Under the pieces are notes generated by a model. It had not been told where the DNA came from. It worked only from the letters and a program-made list of their open reading frames with translations, and did no database searches. Positions 11,467 through 22,301 of a DNA stretch of 64,000 bases are shown piece by piece. Positions within the stretch are counted from its first letter, which is position 1. The number at the start of each line of letters is the position of its first letter. The translations under genes were made by a program, and so were the position numbers. The stretch is from Pyricularia pennisetigena (taxonomy: Eukaryota > Ascomycota > Sordariomycetes > Magnaporthales > Pyriculariaceae): assembly GCF_004337985.1 (NCBI RefSeq), contig NC_043741.1:877920-941919 (forward strand). Reading direction: 5' to 3'.

Positions 11467-12319
11467 GTTAAGGATTGTAGGCAAGTCTGATTCCCCCGGA
11501 GCAGAGTCATGTTTGAATTAATTCGAAAATCATTGAGATCATTATTGGGATTGTAAAGCAATGCACCCCTGATGAGACATCATGCGTGAAGTATGACTGG
11601 ACATTTAACTTTTCTTAGCCACTGAATCCAGATAAGGTAGTGTTGTTGATGATGGTGGTGGCCTGCATTGCAACAACCAAAACGCGCTTGTCGGTCTAAT
11701 CGCGAATTAGTAAAACGCCAGGTCACGTGCGGCGGCTCCTGCTTGGCAGCATTTTGGTGGTTACTGCCTAGCGAAAATGAGTCAGCCAAGGCTTGTTGCG
11801 CGCAAAGTGGGGTTAGAAATCTTACATAAACACATCATGCTGCCGAAACCATGCCTTGACATTTTTGCCGGAGCGCGCCTAGACCCGTCGTCATTTGTCT
11901 TTCAAGCTTGAGGTCGTGGTTCCTGCATGCAGCCGAGTGGAAACCCAACCTTTCGTTTCTCCTTCAACCTGCTGTTGTGGCATCCTTTTTTTTTTCTATT
12001 TAATCGCGCTCGGTCAAGACATCTTTCTCTGTTCTGTCTTTGAACTGAGTCGCTCACCACAAGCGAACACTGGCCGTTTGCAGATCTCCTGGACAAAGAG
12101 CTTCCGGGAGAAATCTTGCACAAGAAGCGCACCAGCCCACCAACTCTCCTTGTTTGCGCGAGCGCATCCCTCAGTTGCGCACATCATCCGACCTTCTTTT
12201 CGACCTAGCCATTCATCTTTTCGCTCGCTGTATCATCGAACCTCGATTGGCCAACCTGAGCACACCTACACTCTACACAACACAACACAACACAACACTT
12301 TCCCCACAATCGTTCGACC
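11467..12319. promoter_or_regulatory. Divergent promoter MPH1 / MEX67
   Basis: An 853-bp spacer between two opposed start codons. It holds TCACGTG at 11723-11729, an E-box/CBF1-type site, though one copy alone is weak evidence. The MEX67-proximal 300 bp are C/T-rich and end in a CAACA-rich leader (about 12278-12300), typical of fungal 5' UTRs. Confidence 0.55.
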
Positions 12320-14597
12320 ATGGCTCCTCCGACAGGACCAGCGCGAACCACCCGCAGCTCCACCAGAGGCGGTGCCGGTGCACGTCGTGGTGGTGGTGCG
12401 GGCAGGGTTGACCGCGACGGCGACCTCGTCATGGATGCGTCGATAAAATCAACCAAGTCAGGCGGAGGCATCGGCAAGAGGTCCGCAAATAATGACAAGA
12501 ACGCTTCATCAGCAAAACGCGGACGTCCCGGCCTGCGTAGCGGACCCCCAGGCCGGTCGGCAATAGTGGCTGCGCAGGACAAGATCTTGCGACACATCAA
12601 CTCGAATGGTTCAGAAGTTAGCACACGCCCCAGGCGATCACACAACACAATAATTCTTCGGGTCGAAGGCCTCAAGCAGAGCAAGGCCTCCAGCAACCAA
12701 GACCAAGGCTTACGGAATATTCTTGATTTTCTGGAGCGCAAGGCTCAAAATATGTGTAAAAGGACGGTAACTGTCAAAAAGGTATGTCAAAAAATAACAA
12801 GATCGGGACCATGTCGGGTAATCTTTGCCTTCGGCCTCACCACTGGGAAAGACCACCACGTAGACAATGTGAAGTTGGCCGGGGTTAGATCCTCGGGGGC
12901 AGATGGTGTACGGACTCTTGGTTGTTACTTATGGACCCTGTATTCATTTGATAATAGCCACGTTGATCAGAATCATAACATGGTATTGCATACTAACTTA
13001 CCGACCTCAGTCTCATCTTGATAAGAACCTCGTTCTCCATGTCCTCGCTAGTAAGGAGGACGCGGAAGAGATAGTGAAACTCAACGGCTGGATGTTTGCT
13101 GGCACCACTCTTGCTATCACCGAGAGCGATCATGGATGGCCCGGTGACTCGAAGACACATAGTGCATCGCAACCGTCGGCGGAAGCCTCAGAATTAAAGG
13201 AGAAGTTCAAAGCCATTCTGAGCAGGCGTTATGATATTGAACGGAAGCTGTTAGATCTGTCAGGCCTGGGCCAGGACCCCGTTCTCTCAGAGATGGCAGC
13301 ATTCGCCGACAAGGAACGTGCCGAGAAGACATTCATGGCTCTGATGACCATATGCGACGAAGTTTTCTCGGGTGCTGAACAGAAGCGCGAGGCCATACAT
13401 AGTGTTTCACTCGCCAACAACTCGATCGATCACGTTAGCCGAGTATTTACCCTAGCCACTACCTTTCCGGACCTGAAGCACCTAGACTGCAGCGGAAACC
13501 TCTTCAAGGACAGCAGGTCTCTATCCAGGTGGAGACACTACTTCAAAGGCCTCGAGACCCTACTGCTTACAGGCAACCCGATCGAGACGAACGAGCCCAG
13601 CTACAAGGAGGAAATAATGAAGTGGTTTCCAAAGCTTCAGCTCCTCAGTGACACCACGGTCCGAACTCCGGAGCAGATTGCAGCCGAGGAGGCCGCTAAA
13701 GCTGCCATGCAACCTATACCAATTCCTCAAGGCGGGGCCGACTTTCGTGATGCCGGCAGTATTGGAGAACAATTCCTCCTCCAGTTCCTGCCCATGTTCG
13801 ATACAGACAGAGCAGGCCTTGCTGCCATGTTCTATGACGAAAAAACCAGTTTCTCGCTCTCGGTGGTTAACCAGGCACCGCGAGACGTCGACACTCCAGT
13901 CCCATCGTGGCAACCATACTTAAAATACTCGCGCAACCTGGTCAAAATTACCCACCCCGGACCGCGCATTCAACGCCTTCTGAAGGGGCGCCAGCTGATC
14001 CAGGAGCTGTGGAAGAATCTACCAGCCACCAAACACCCGGATCTTGTCAGCAGCACTAGCAAATACCTCGTCGACTGTCACCCACTTCCCGCGCTTGCTG
14101 ACCCCAGCAGTCAAAGCCCGCAGGGGGTCGATGGCCTCATCATCAACATACATGGTGAATTTGAGGAGAAGGATCCCAATAGCGACAACATTGGTCAACG
14201 AAGCTTCTCCAGAACATTTGTCCTTGGCCCTGGTGCACCTGGCGGCCCGCAGGTTCGTGTGGTGAGCGACATGCTCTCTCTACGTGCATACAACCCCATT
14301 CCGCCACCCCAGGGAGCACCAACAAGCAATGTTCCCCCTGAGAACCCTGAACTACAGAAGCAACAGCTTGTGGCTGAGCTTTCTCGGCGCACAAACATGA
14401 CACCCGAGTATTCAGAAATGTGCTTGACCCAGGTCAATTGGGACCTGGAAGCTGCGATGATAAAGTTTCGGGAAACAACGGTAAGCAATCCTCCCATTCA
14501 TGGCTGCTTCGAAATGTGTGATAAGCAACTAACGCCAGTGTTTCAACAGCTCGGGCCCGAAGCTTTTATCAACGGCGTGCCAGCTGTCCAGGCCTGA
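12320..14597 (+). CDS. MEX67: mRNA export receptor Mex67 (TAP/NXF1)
   Basis: Carries mRNPs through nuclear pores, normally as a dimer with Mtr2. Exons: 12320-12781, 13011-14480 and 14550-14597, giving 659 aa. Intron 1 (229 nt) has GTATGT, TACTAAC and CAG. Intron 2 (69 nt) has GTAAGC, CTAAC and CAACAG. Domains in order: a basic Gly/Arg-rich N terminus; an RNP-like fold around residues 100-200; leucine-rich repeats at about 290-350 (LKHLDCSGNLF, LETLLLTGNPI); an NTF2-like domain at about 405-575 (IGEQFLLQFLPMFD); and a TAP-C/UBA-like domain at 596-659 that binds FG nucleoporins. Intron 2 interrupts the TAP-C domain, is a multiple of three and contains no stop, so its retention would insert 23 residues. 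The first ATG of the GC-rich frame follows a typical C/A leader. Confidence 0.92.
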
Positions 14598-15802
14598 AGC
14601 CGTGCCCATTCAAAGAAGGATCATGAGGTGAATCAGTCACCCGTCTCATGATTGTGATGCTGGAATTTGGAGAGCAGGGATAGATGTGATACGGTGATTT
14701 TTTTTATTGTTATGTTTTATTATCCAAGGAAAATAAGGAACCGGAGTATACCCAAGAGCGAACTTTGTATGGCTGGATGCATCTCCATGGGAAACGGCGG
14801 TTGAAGCCCCTAGCGTTTGGACCTGAGCGACGATGAGTGGTGGACATGGATTCTTTTCTTCTTCGCTTTTTCTTATTTCATTCTACGGGATTCTTGATTT
14901 GTTAAAGCATTGTCAGGGGGGGCATGGCGTTGTCGGCGCTTGCACTAAGGCGGCAAAAAGGGGAGGGGCTTATTTTCCCTCCGAAATCAAATACCAAGAA
15001 CAGGTGGTTCTTCCACTGTCTCTGGCTTAAACTGGTTGGGCTTTGTTTATTTTATCTCTACGGCTGGGAGGAGAGTTGGATGGGAATGAATAAACAAGCG
15101 TTCGTACCTTCTACCCATTCCCCAACCCGACGAGGACCTTGAGAATGGCCTACCGTAACTATGCCGTTGATTTTTAAAAATAAAGATCACCATTGTGATG
15201 GATCATGGCAAAGTGATCAAAGAAAGGAAACAAACTGATACCATGCCGCTTTTAGCAATACTTTGGGCTGCATCCTTTGGCCATGCCCACCTTTTTTCTT
15301 TGTCTTGAATTATATATATACAATTAGGTACACTTGGACGGATAAAACCGCAAACAACTTGGGAAAATGGAAGAATCATGTATACCAATGTTGACCCAGG
15401 ATTGATTGATCAATGTGACGGACGGTATGCATTACAGCCACCTGGTTCGTGTGATGAGGAATGATTGGACACGAAGGCCTTTTCTTGAGCTAGCTAGCAA
15501 AACACGATCGATAGGCGACGGGCGATCAACAAATGCAAGAACGTCATCTCCCGTCGATTAGCGCGCGCGTTTGTCTGGAGAAATTAGTAACAAAAATAAA
15601 GTAAAAATAAAAATAAAAAAGTGAACAAAAATACATGAAATAAAAATACGGCTCAGCAAAAAGCCTGCGAAAGCGATCTGAAATAGTGCAATGCTAAACA
15701 GGGTAGAACCTTGGGAAGCGCCCGTGTGATAATGCGAGTATAAACAACAACAAAAAAAAAAAAAAAAAAAAAAACTTTTTTCTCTTTCTTTCTCTGGTAT
15801 TT
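14598..15802. other. Intergenic, 3' of MEX67
   Basis: Begins with the MEX67 3' UTR. No recognisable coding sequence follows. The A/T-rich part from 15590 contains a 23-nt poly-A run at 15752-15774. Confidence 0.5.
15752..15774 (+). repeat. Poly-A tract (23 nt)
   Basis: Uninterrupted A run in non-coding DNA, just past the candidate secreted-protein frame. Confidence 0.9.
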
Positions 15803-16096
15803 TCAGTCACGCTCGACATGTGCATTGGCCGTCGATGATTTTGCAATTCGTAACCAATTATATATTTGGCCAGCATATGAATGATTTCCATCACTGCCAC
15901 ACCTATCTTTGTATGTACCTTTTGTTATTTTTATCGGTATGGTTGGTTCATGGGATTTACGTACGTGGGGTCGCATTTCAACCTCTGCCTGCTTGGGACT
16001 GCCAGGAATAGGCTGGATAGAAACCTCAGCCTCGGGCAGAGCGAAAGCTGCGCCGGCAATGCCAGTAGTCACTAGGGTAGTTTTGTTGACTTGCAT
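15803..16096 (-). CDS. Candidate small secreted protein (unplaced 3' end)
   Basis: The frame starts at a true ATG (16096). It opens with a signal-peptide-like segment: MQVNKTT, a hydrophobic TLVTTGIAGAAFAL core, then a likely cleavage site at ALPEA. The first 44 codons look coding in base composition. A GTACGT donor follows immediately (about 15964), after ...EMRPH. Beyond that point the composition turns A/T-rich, so the unspliced 97-aa reading is doubtful. Splicing to a nearby TAG or AAG would change the end; one option gives only 47 aa. I know no family for it. In plant-associated fungi such proteins can be secreted effectors, but nothing here shows that. It stands alone in a gene-poor stretch. 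Confidence 0.35.
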   Translation of the reverse strand: MQVNKTTLVTTGIAGAAFALPEAEVSIQPIPGSPKQAEVEMRPHVRKSHEPTIPIKITKGTYKDRCGSDGNHSYAGQIYNWLRIAKSSTANAHVERD

Positions 16097-17058
16097 AGTC
16101 TATACTAAAAGTAAACAAACGGATAGCATTGGGCAAAGCTGGACATGAGGAATCAAACAAATAAGAAAGGCCATGTAAAATTTGTATACCGGATTGATTA
16201 TCAAAGAATAATCATCCTGCACGTTTGAAACGAGGAACTTGGCATTCGGTAGATCTATCAAGATACTTCAATTTGTATGTAGACATACACATCACTTTCT
16301 TGCTGCGTACAGCCCCTACCTAGGTATATCCCTTACTCAACGTTTCAATCTCTGACAATAACTAGGTATATCATTCAATGCATACAAATCCCACTTCGTA
16401 CCATGACAGAAGCGACTTGCAACCTCTTGCAACATGACAAAATCTGGCAGGACTGTCGAGCCGCCGAACTCAAACCCGTCCACGCGCATCGAGTAAGTAG
16501 TCACAAACCTAGCAGATGGGAAGCGTTTCCACCCACAATCCGATATGGCACCAAAGCAGAACCCAAAGGTGCGATTCAAATCGCATGGGGGATATTGGCG
16601 AGCATGTCCTTGCTAGACTGTACTAAAAAGGATACTTACTACGTAGAAGTCGCGAGAAACGGAGGAATTTTATTGACACCTGAAAACGGCCACTGCCAAC
16701 CCCACATCCAGTGCGCGGGTTGCATGATATCCAATGGACGATCGGGATGCGTGCTGCAGGCAAGCGCTTGCGACTTGTCACGAGGGTCGGGCTGTCGAAG
16801 GATGGTCGGGGGATGGATGTATAGGAGGGCGGGAAGGGCGGATTGGTCTGATGGTTAAACTTTGCAAGATTGAGTCTTAAAATATGATTGCCGGATTATG
16901 ATTGACGGCTAGAATATCAAAAGTATCCATATCAAATGTCTTTCAAAATCTCGGCCAGTCGGCCCCTCCCAGTTTCAGACGTTGAATATCTGGGAAAAGT
17001 TGCGAAATTATGATGAGCAAGGCGATTCAAACCAGGGGTGTCAACTGTGCCTATCACC

Positions 17059-17059
<1 letters not shown>

Positions 17060-17096
<37 letters not shown>
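17060..17096 (+). repeat. Poly-T tract (37 nt)
   Basis: Uninterrupted T run in non-coding DNA. The length is likely to be unreliable in short-read data. Confidence 0.9.
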
Positions 17097-17097
<1 letters not shown>

Positions 17098-17643
17098 TAG
17101 GGTTAAGACAAAAGATTGGAGAGGCAGATCATAAAATTGTCCACTGGTCAACCCGTGATACTGTAGATAGAAATTGCAAGGAAGCTTGTAAATATGCCTT
17201 GACATGGATATAGTCACGTGTCAAACATGGGAGAAATATCAAGCAAAAGAAAAGTAGAGGACGGATCAAACATAAGATCTTCAGGGAAAGTCGTATGTGG
17301 CGCGGAATTCAGCTGTTGTACGGCTTGAAATCTGACAGATCCGGCGTTCTTCAATGCGTTTCTTCTTCTTTTGTTTGCTCCCGCTAGCCCAGTGGCTCAA
17401 GCGGCACACCAATGAAGAAAAGGAGAAGTAGAAGTTGACGAAAAAAAAAGAACAACTATCTGATGCCCAAACTAAATAGCGCTTGTGTAGTCGACGTCTT
17501 TCGGATACGACACGAGCTTTCGCGTGTAGGGAAAAGAAGTTTTGCGCGTCCCCCGGATTTCTATGTGGGTGCTCCAGCAACACCATCTCTACTGTGAGTA
17601 AGGCGATTAAGCTGACAGGCTGCAGGGTCGTGGGTCGTGCTTT

Positions 17644-17648
17644 NNNNN
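17644..17648. other. Assembly gap (5 N)
   Basis: Five undetermined bases, the only ones in the window. They mark an unresolved or arbitrary-length join. Confidence 0.98.
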
Positions 17649-19907
17649 GAAACCCATCTTAGTCAATACACTAAAATAAAGCCAAACGCACGCGCGCACA
17701 TCAGACTGCAGCTGATGACTAGCTGTTGATTCGATGAACTCCTTACCATTTTGACAACAACCTGCATTGACTCTGGCAATTGGTATTGAGTCCGTGACAT
17801 CACCTACTGCAGGGTGCTGAAAAGCCACATGGGCAGCCAGTCGCTTGGGGGCTTTTCCTGTTCTTTTCCATCCGTGCCGCGCTGGGTGCATCACAAAAAC
17901 TAATGGGGGGGCTTACGTCGCAGTTGTTGATCCAATAGAGTACTATAGCACTCCTTTCAATCCGTAATCAACAAGAAAGGTAACTTGTACTTCCAAATGG
18001 TGGCATGGCTGGTACCCGGCAAAACATCCATCAAACGACCATTCTGCCCACAACCAGTACGACAGCAAAAGAGAAACGGCCACCGTTTTCCACAATCCCA
18101 TTGGCCCAGGGGTCCACCCAGGTCCCCCATCTTGGCTCAGGGGTCCGTTTCAAGCGCTTTGTCCTCGCCTTGGCTTGAATTTATGTGCGGCGCAAGGAAA
18201 GTGGACTTTAGCAATAGTGTAGTACGGACGCTGGTCGGACCACTGGGATGGCGGTACTTGACCTGTCTTGCCTGTGCCTCAGCACACTGATACTCCCCGC
18301 CGCTGGCGACAGATTGACGGCGGCGGCGTGGCAGTACAGTCTGTCTGATAACGATACGAGACGGGAGGCGTCGTGGCCTCTCAAAACGATGTTCGACAGC
18401 AACAATAAATAGCGGGCTAAGTGGGATCCTGTGCGAATTGCCGGTCTGGTTAGTGATGCTGTTGTTGGTTGGTTGGCTTGTGCCTCGCATGAACTGTCAG
18501 TAATTTATCCGCTTCCGTGTACTGTTTTCTCTAGCAGGTCTAGGTACAGTACACATGTTTTGTTTGCTGCCGAAGCCGTTCCCCATCTTAGGATCAAACT
18601 GCCAATCCACCTACCGAGGCCGTCGTAACTCACCCATCAAGCCAGCCACCTACCAAGCAAGGCGCAGATCTCCATTGGATACCTGGGCCAATTTTTTCAT
18701 TGGGCTTTCATCCAGGGACTAGCGTCGCTTTTTCTGCAGGGATCAGCAACCGTTGGCCCCACACGGAAAACCGAGCCACACGAGCCAGGATGGATGCAAG
18801 TACCCCTGCCGCTGCTAGTCCATCTGCAGACACACGGCCGTAGGGAGGACCTTGCTTTCAATTCAGTCGCCTTCGCCCACTTGCCTCAGGTGCCTTGCCC
18901 TATTGTTCAGTAAAATGATAAGCTGGTTCGAGGTACTTTGACTGAGTTGATTCCATTCGCGACTTTTGTGGTCAAAGTAACATTTCGGTTCACGAGCATC
19001 TGAATAGGTTAGAAAGTGACGTTAGTAGAGAGAGCATCAAGCCGTACCAACCAACATGACCGTGCCAATAAAGAAATGATGATCAATTTTCACTACTTGT
19101 TCTAGTCACCTATCGGGCAAGGTACCCTTCAACTGTGGGCCTAAGGTCACGAAGGACAGGCGTAGACGGCCAATTCCTCATCGGTTCTCGTCAACCATCA
19201 AGCCAGTCGCAGTCCGCCTCGTCTGCTAATTTCCCATATTCTCGCTTCTCATCAGACTGGCGAGCAGCACGAACGCCTCAATCTCCAAGTTGTTTGGGTT
19301 TCTTCATTGATCTGCCTCCTGCCAGCAAGTTTTTCGATTACTGCGTCCCAAGTCCAAAAAAAAAACAAAAAAAACCCCAAATTAGTTGATTCATCTTTAT
19401 TATTTTACCTACCTTTGCAGTGCGCGTTAGCCCGGAGAAACTACCCTCAAACGGACTGGTATCCTCCTTGCCTCTTTCCTATGGGACCGTAACATACGGT
19501 GGTACTACCCGATTTTAATCCACCGTCTCGTACCCTTGCACCCAATTCCCTCCTACCCTGACAAGGCAACCAGGGGGGCACGGCTCTCTTGCCGTTCCAC
19601 CACTACTACCACCACCCAGGCCATCCTTCCATCCCCCTTTTCACTCTGTTCCTGCGATTGATCTGCTCTCTCTCTCCGGCATTGTTTCTGGATTGCCGGT
19701 CCAAACCTTTTCTTTCTTCTCCAATCCAAACCATCGACATCAGAAGGTTGCGACATGCAATAGACGATTACCGGCAGCAAACCGATCGTGGATCGCTGGT
19801 CCGTCGTCGAGGCCAAACAAAATCTAGGTCGATTCGATTGAGCAGCTTGCACCGACTGCTTGAACCCCCGACCGACGCCGACGCGACCACAAACCCAGAG
19901 GCTCACG

Positions 19908-22301
19908 ATGGCCTCCAAAAAGGCGGTACCGACGCCACGCATCCCGATCAAGGACATCTCATGCTCCGTCATCTATGGGAACACTCTATACACATACTCT
20001 TCATCGGGAGTTTTGCAGTCGCTGGCGCTTGAAGCTGGTGCAGAATGGAAGGAACTGCCCAAAGGCGTCCCCGTCACTGGCGGTGTCTGCGTTGGTTCGA
20101 CTCCGGTAAAGCCTCGAGAGCCCGGGCTCTTCGTTGTTGGTGGCAAAGGTCCGGATGGATATAGGGGACTGCAAAAATTCACGTACTCGACGGGTCAATG
20201 GGAGACACAGGGTCCAGTGTCAGAGGATGTCATGAACAGGTTAGGGCACGGCGCGGCCTACATCAACAGTACCGATGCAATTCTAGTCTACGCCGGCAAC
20301 AAGGACGGCACCGTACACGCAGGGTCGCAGACCTTTACGATTGGAGCCTCTGCGCCATTCGAGGTTCGGTCTTTCCAGTCGGACGGTGTGCCGCCATTGG
20401 CGAATCCGATGCTCCTACCGTGGTCAGACAACCAGGCTGCTCTTGTCGGCGGCGAGGGCAACACCAAGATCATTCTGTTCAGCCCTGAGGCTGGAGGATG
20501 GAAGGATTCCGGCGCCACTTTGGCAAACCCCCTTTCCAAGGACGTCTCAGTGATGCGTGCTGCTGTCGTTGCTGGTACCGATGGCAGCAAATCACTCTAT
20601 ACGTTCGACACCTCGCAATCCCCCAACCTCGTGACGAGAACGACCTTGATAGATGCACAGGGCCAACCGAAGACCAACTCGCCAGCCCTCAGTGCCCGCG
20701 CAGAAAACGAAGATAATGGCTGGCGACTCATAGAGAGGCAGGCCGAACAGTGGCCCAAGTACAACTCAACTTTTGCCCCCAAGGCAACCAGGACGAATTT
20801 CGCCCTCGCCCAGGATCCGAATGGAATGATTGTCCTAGCCGGAGGCACTGATGGAGAACCCATTGACATATTTAATGGCCGAGCCAACACCTGGATGGAC
20901 ACGCCGGGTGTCTTCAATGCTGACAGCTTGCGCACTCTCGACACCGACTCGACCTCATCCTCGGTCTCAGTAGTATCAAGCACCTCAGCGTCCTCGACTC
21001 CATCCTCGACCCCATCTTTCACCTCGACCTCTACCTCTACCTCTACCTCTACCTCCGTAATCTCCTCAGCCACTCTCTCATCATCCTCAGAACCAACCCC
21101 CGTAGCTGGAGCAGGCGTGCCAGCCAACAAATCCGACTCTTATTCGTCTATTCCCCCTGTCAACACCATTCTTGGTGCTGTTCTGGGAACGACTGCGGCA
21201 GTTCTGATACTTCTCGGCATTCTCTACTGTCTGCTTCGCAGAAAGAAGAAGCGGGATGAGTTGGAGGCCGGTCACGCAAGGAGGGACAGTAGCTTGACAC
21301 CCCTCAACGAAAAGAGCGGCGCCATTTATGCTGCCGATAGCCTACCCCGCGGACCAACCAACGGTACTTTCAGAGGACATCAGCAGCAGGACTCTCACGG
21401 TTCTTTCTCATCCATTGCTATCCTCATGGGCAAAGTGAATCAGCCGCATAAGCAGGCTGCTGTCCAGAGAAACCCCAGCAAGGAATCCAAGCGCAGCTCC
21501 CAGAGCAGTATACTCAACTCTGCATTCAAGAAATCCATTAGCAACCCGATTCCGCACCCAGCAAGCCCGAACCCATTTGCCGACCCGGCGCCACCCATGC
21601 CACAGGCACAGATGAGAGATGAGAAGGGTGGAACAATTGTGTTCAGCAATGATGTTGGCGAGCCCAGACCACGCCCAGCTAGGCCGGACAGACCCGATGG
21701 CACTAGGCGATCGTCTGGATGGAACCGGTACTGGTCCGGAGGGAGCACGCTGAACATCTTGGGATTCGGTAGTGGTGCAAGCAAGCGCACCACGGTGGCT
21801 TCTGACTCAAGCAGTCGGTATTCAGCAAACGTGCAAAACCGCATTACTCAAGACTCGGCAACCGTGCCCCATCTTGCTGTAGGCGGAAACAGGCTACCCG
21901 AGCCCACGCCCGAGTTTCAACGCGTCAATTCAGCATCACCTACCATATCTGCTTCGCCTCAACTCGGACCAGGCATGAAGGGCAGGATCGAAAGACCCAC
22001 TAGCACAGGCTCGGATCGATCTGGCTACTCATCAGGGATTCCCGCCAGCGTTCAAGATAACTGGGACCCTACTGGCGCCGGTCAGGCCTGGGGATCCAAC
22101 AGGGCGCCGAGTAGTGCGTACAACTACAACAGCGCATATAATAGCGTCTACAGCACAGCACTCGCACCTCCGTCTACCTCAAGTTCGAGGCCGGCGCTCC
22201 CTTCGGGCGTGAGCACACAACCGCAGCTCGCAATGGCGGCGAACAGCTCCGACATGTCCTGGTTGAACCTGGGCGAGGACAAGAAAAAGAACTTTCACTG
22301 A
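19908..22301 (+). CDS. Beta-propeller-like, Ser/Thr stalk, single-TM protein (797 aa)
   Basis: Single exon from the ATG at 19908. The in-frame sequence further upstream begins at a TTG and was excluded. Residues 1 to about 345 carry recurring blade-like blocks (GLFVVGGKGPDG, AILVYAGNKDG, MIVLAGGTDGEP) that suggest a kelch/galactose-oxidase-like propeller. A Ser/Thr-rich stalk follows (about 350-400), partly encoded by a hexanucleotide repeat. One strong membrane helix lies at about 416-437 (TILGAVLGTTAAVLILLGIL), followed by a CLLRRKKKR stop-transfer. The roughly 350-residue tail is Ser/Pro/Arg-rich and presumably cytosolic. By the positive-inside rule the propeller would face outside or the lumen, yet no N-terminal signal peptide is visible; the TM may act as a signal anchor. 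Resembles fungal cell-surface proteins of unproven function. Confidence 0.8.
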   Translation: MASKKAVPTPRIPIKDISCSVIYGNTLYTYSSSGVLQSLALEAGAEWKELPKGVPVTGGVCVGSTPVKPREPGLFVVGGKGPDGYRGLQKFTYSTGQWETQGPVSEDVMNRLGHGAAYINSTDAILVYAGNKDGTVHAGSQTFTIGASAPFEVRSFQSDGVPPLANPMLLPWSDNQAALVGGEGNTKIILFSPEAGGWKDSGATLANPLSKDVSVMRAAVVAGTDGSKSLYTFDTSQSPNLVTRTTLIDAQGQPKTNSPALSARAENEDNGWRLIERQAEQWPKYNSTFAPKATRTNFALAQDPNGMIVLAGGTDGEPIDIFNGRANTWMDTPGVFNADSLRTLDTDSTSSSVSVVSSTSASSTPSSTPSFTSTSTSTSTSTSVISSATLSSSSEPTPVAGAGVPANKSDSYSSIPPVNTILGAVLGTTAAVLILLGILYCLLRRKKKRDELEAGHARRDSSLTPLNEKSGAIYAADSLPRGPTNGTFRGHQQQDSHGSFSSIAILMGKVNQPHKQAAVQRNPSKESKRSSQSSILNSAFKKSISNPIPHPASPNPFADPAPPMPQAQMRDEKGGTIVFSNDVGEPRPRPARPDRPDGTRRSSGWNRYWSGGSTLNILGFGSGASKRTTVASDSSSRYSANVQNRITQDSATVPHLAVGGNRLPEPTPEFQRVNSASPTISASPQLGPGMKGRIERPTSTGSDRSGYSSGIPASVQDNWDPTGAGQAWGSNRAPSSAYNYNSAYNSVYSTALAPPSTSSSRPALPSGVSTQPQLAMAANSSDMSWLNLGEDKKKNFH
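21021..21056 (+). repeat. ACCTCK hexanucleotide repeat in coding sequence
   Basis: Six near-perfect 6-bp units encode alternating Ser and Thr in the stalk of the single-TM protein. Length changes in whole units keep the frame. Confidence 0.9.

Larger units (their letters stand above)
16097..19907. other. Gene-poor intergenic region
   Basis: About 3.8 kb with no recognisable gene. It contains a 37-nt poly-T at 17060-17096 and a five-base assembly ambiguity at 17644-17648. From about 19540 the sequence is C/T-rich and is probably the leader of the gene starting at 19908. A 151-codon frame at 16403-16858 is unsupported. Confidence 0.5.

Noticed and set aside
12903..13010. N-terminal extension of the second MEX67 frame
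   Set aside because: This part is intron 1 (TACTAAC branch, CAG acceptor at 13010). The encoded residues are not Mex67-like.
16403..16858. 151-codon plus-strand frame
   Set aside because: True ATG, but no family resemblance, no coding bias, and an overlapping 80-codon frame on the other strand. It also contains a splice-donor-like GTAAGT. Left out as unsupported.
17375..17410. tRNA-like A box (TAGCCCAGTGGC)
   Set aside because: No B box (GGTTCRANNCC) at the right distance and no acceptor-stem pairing.
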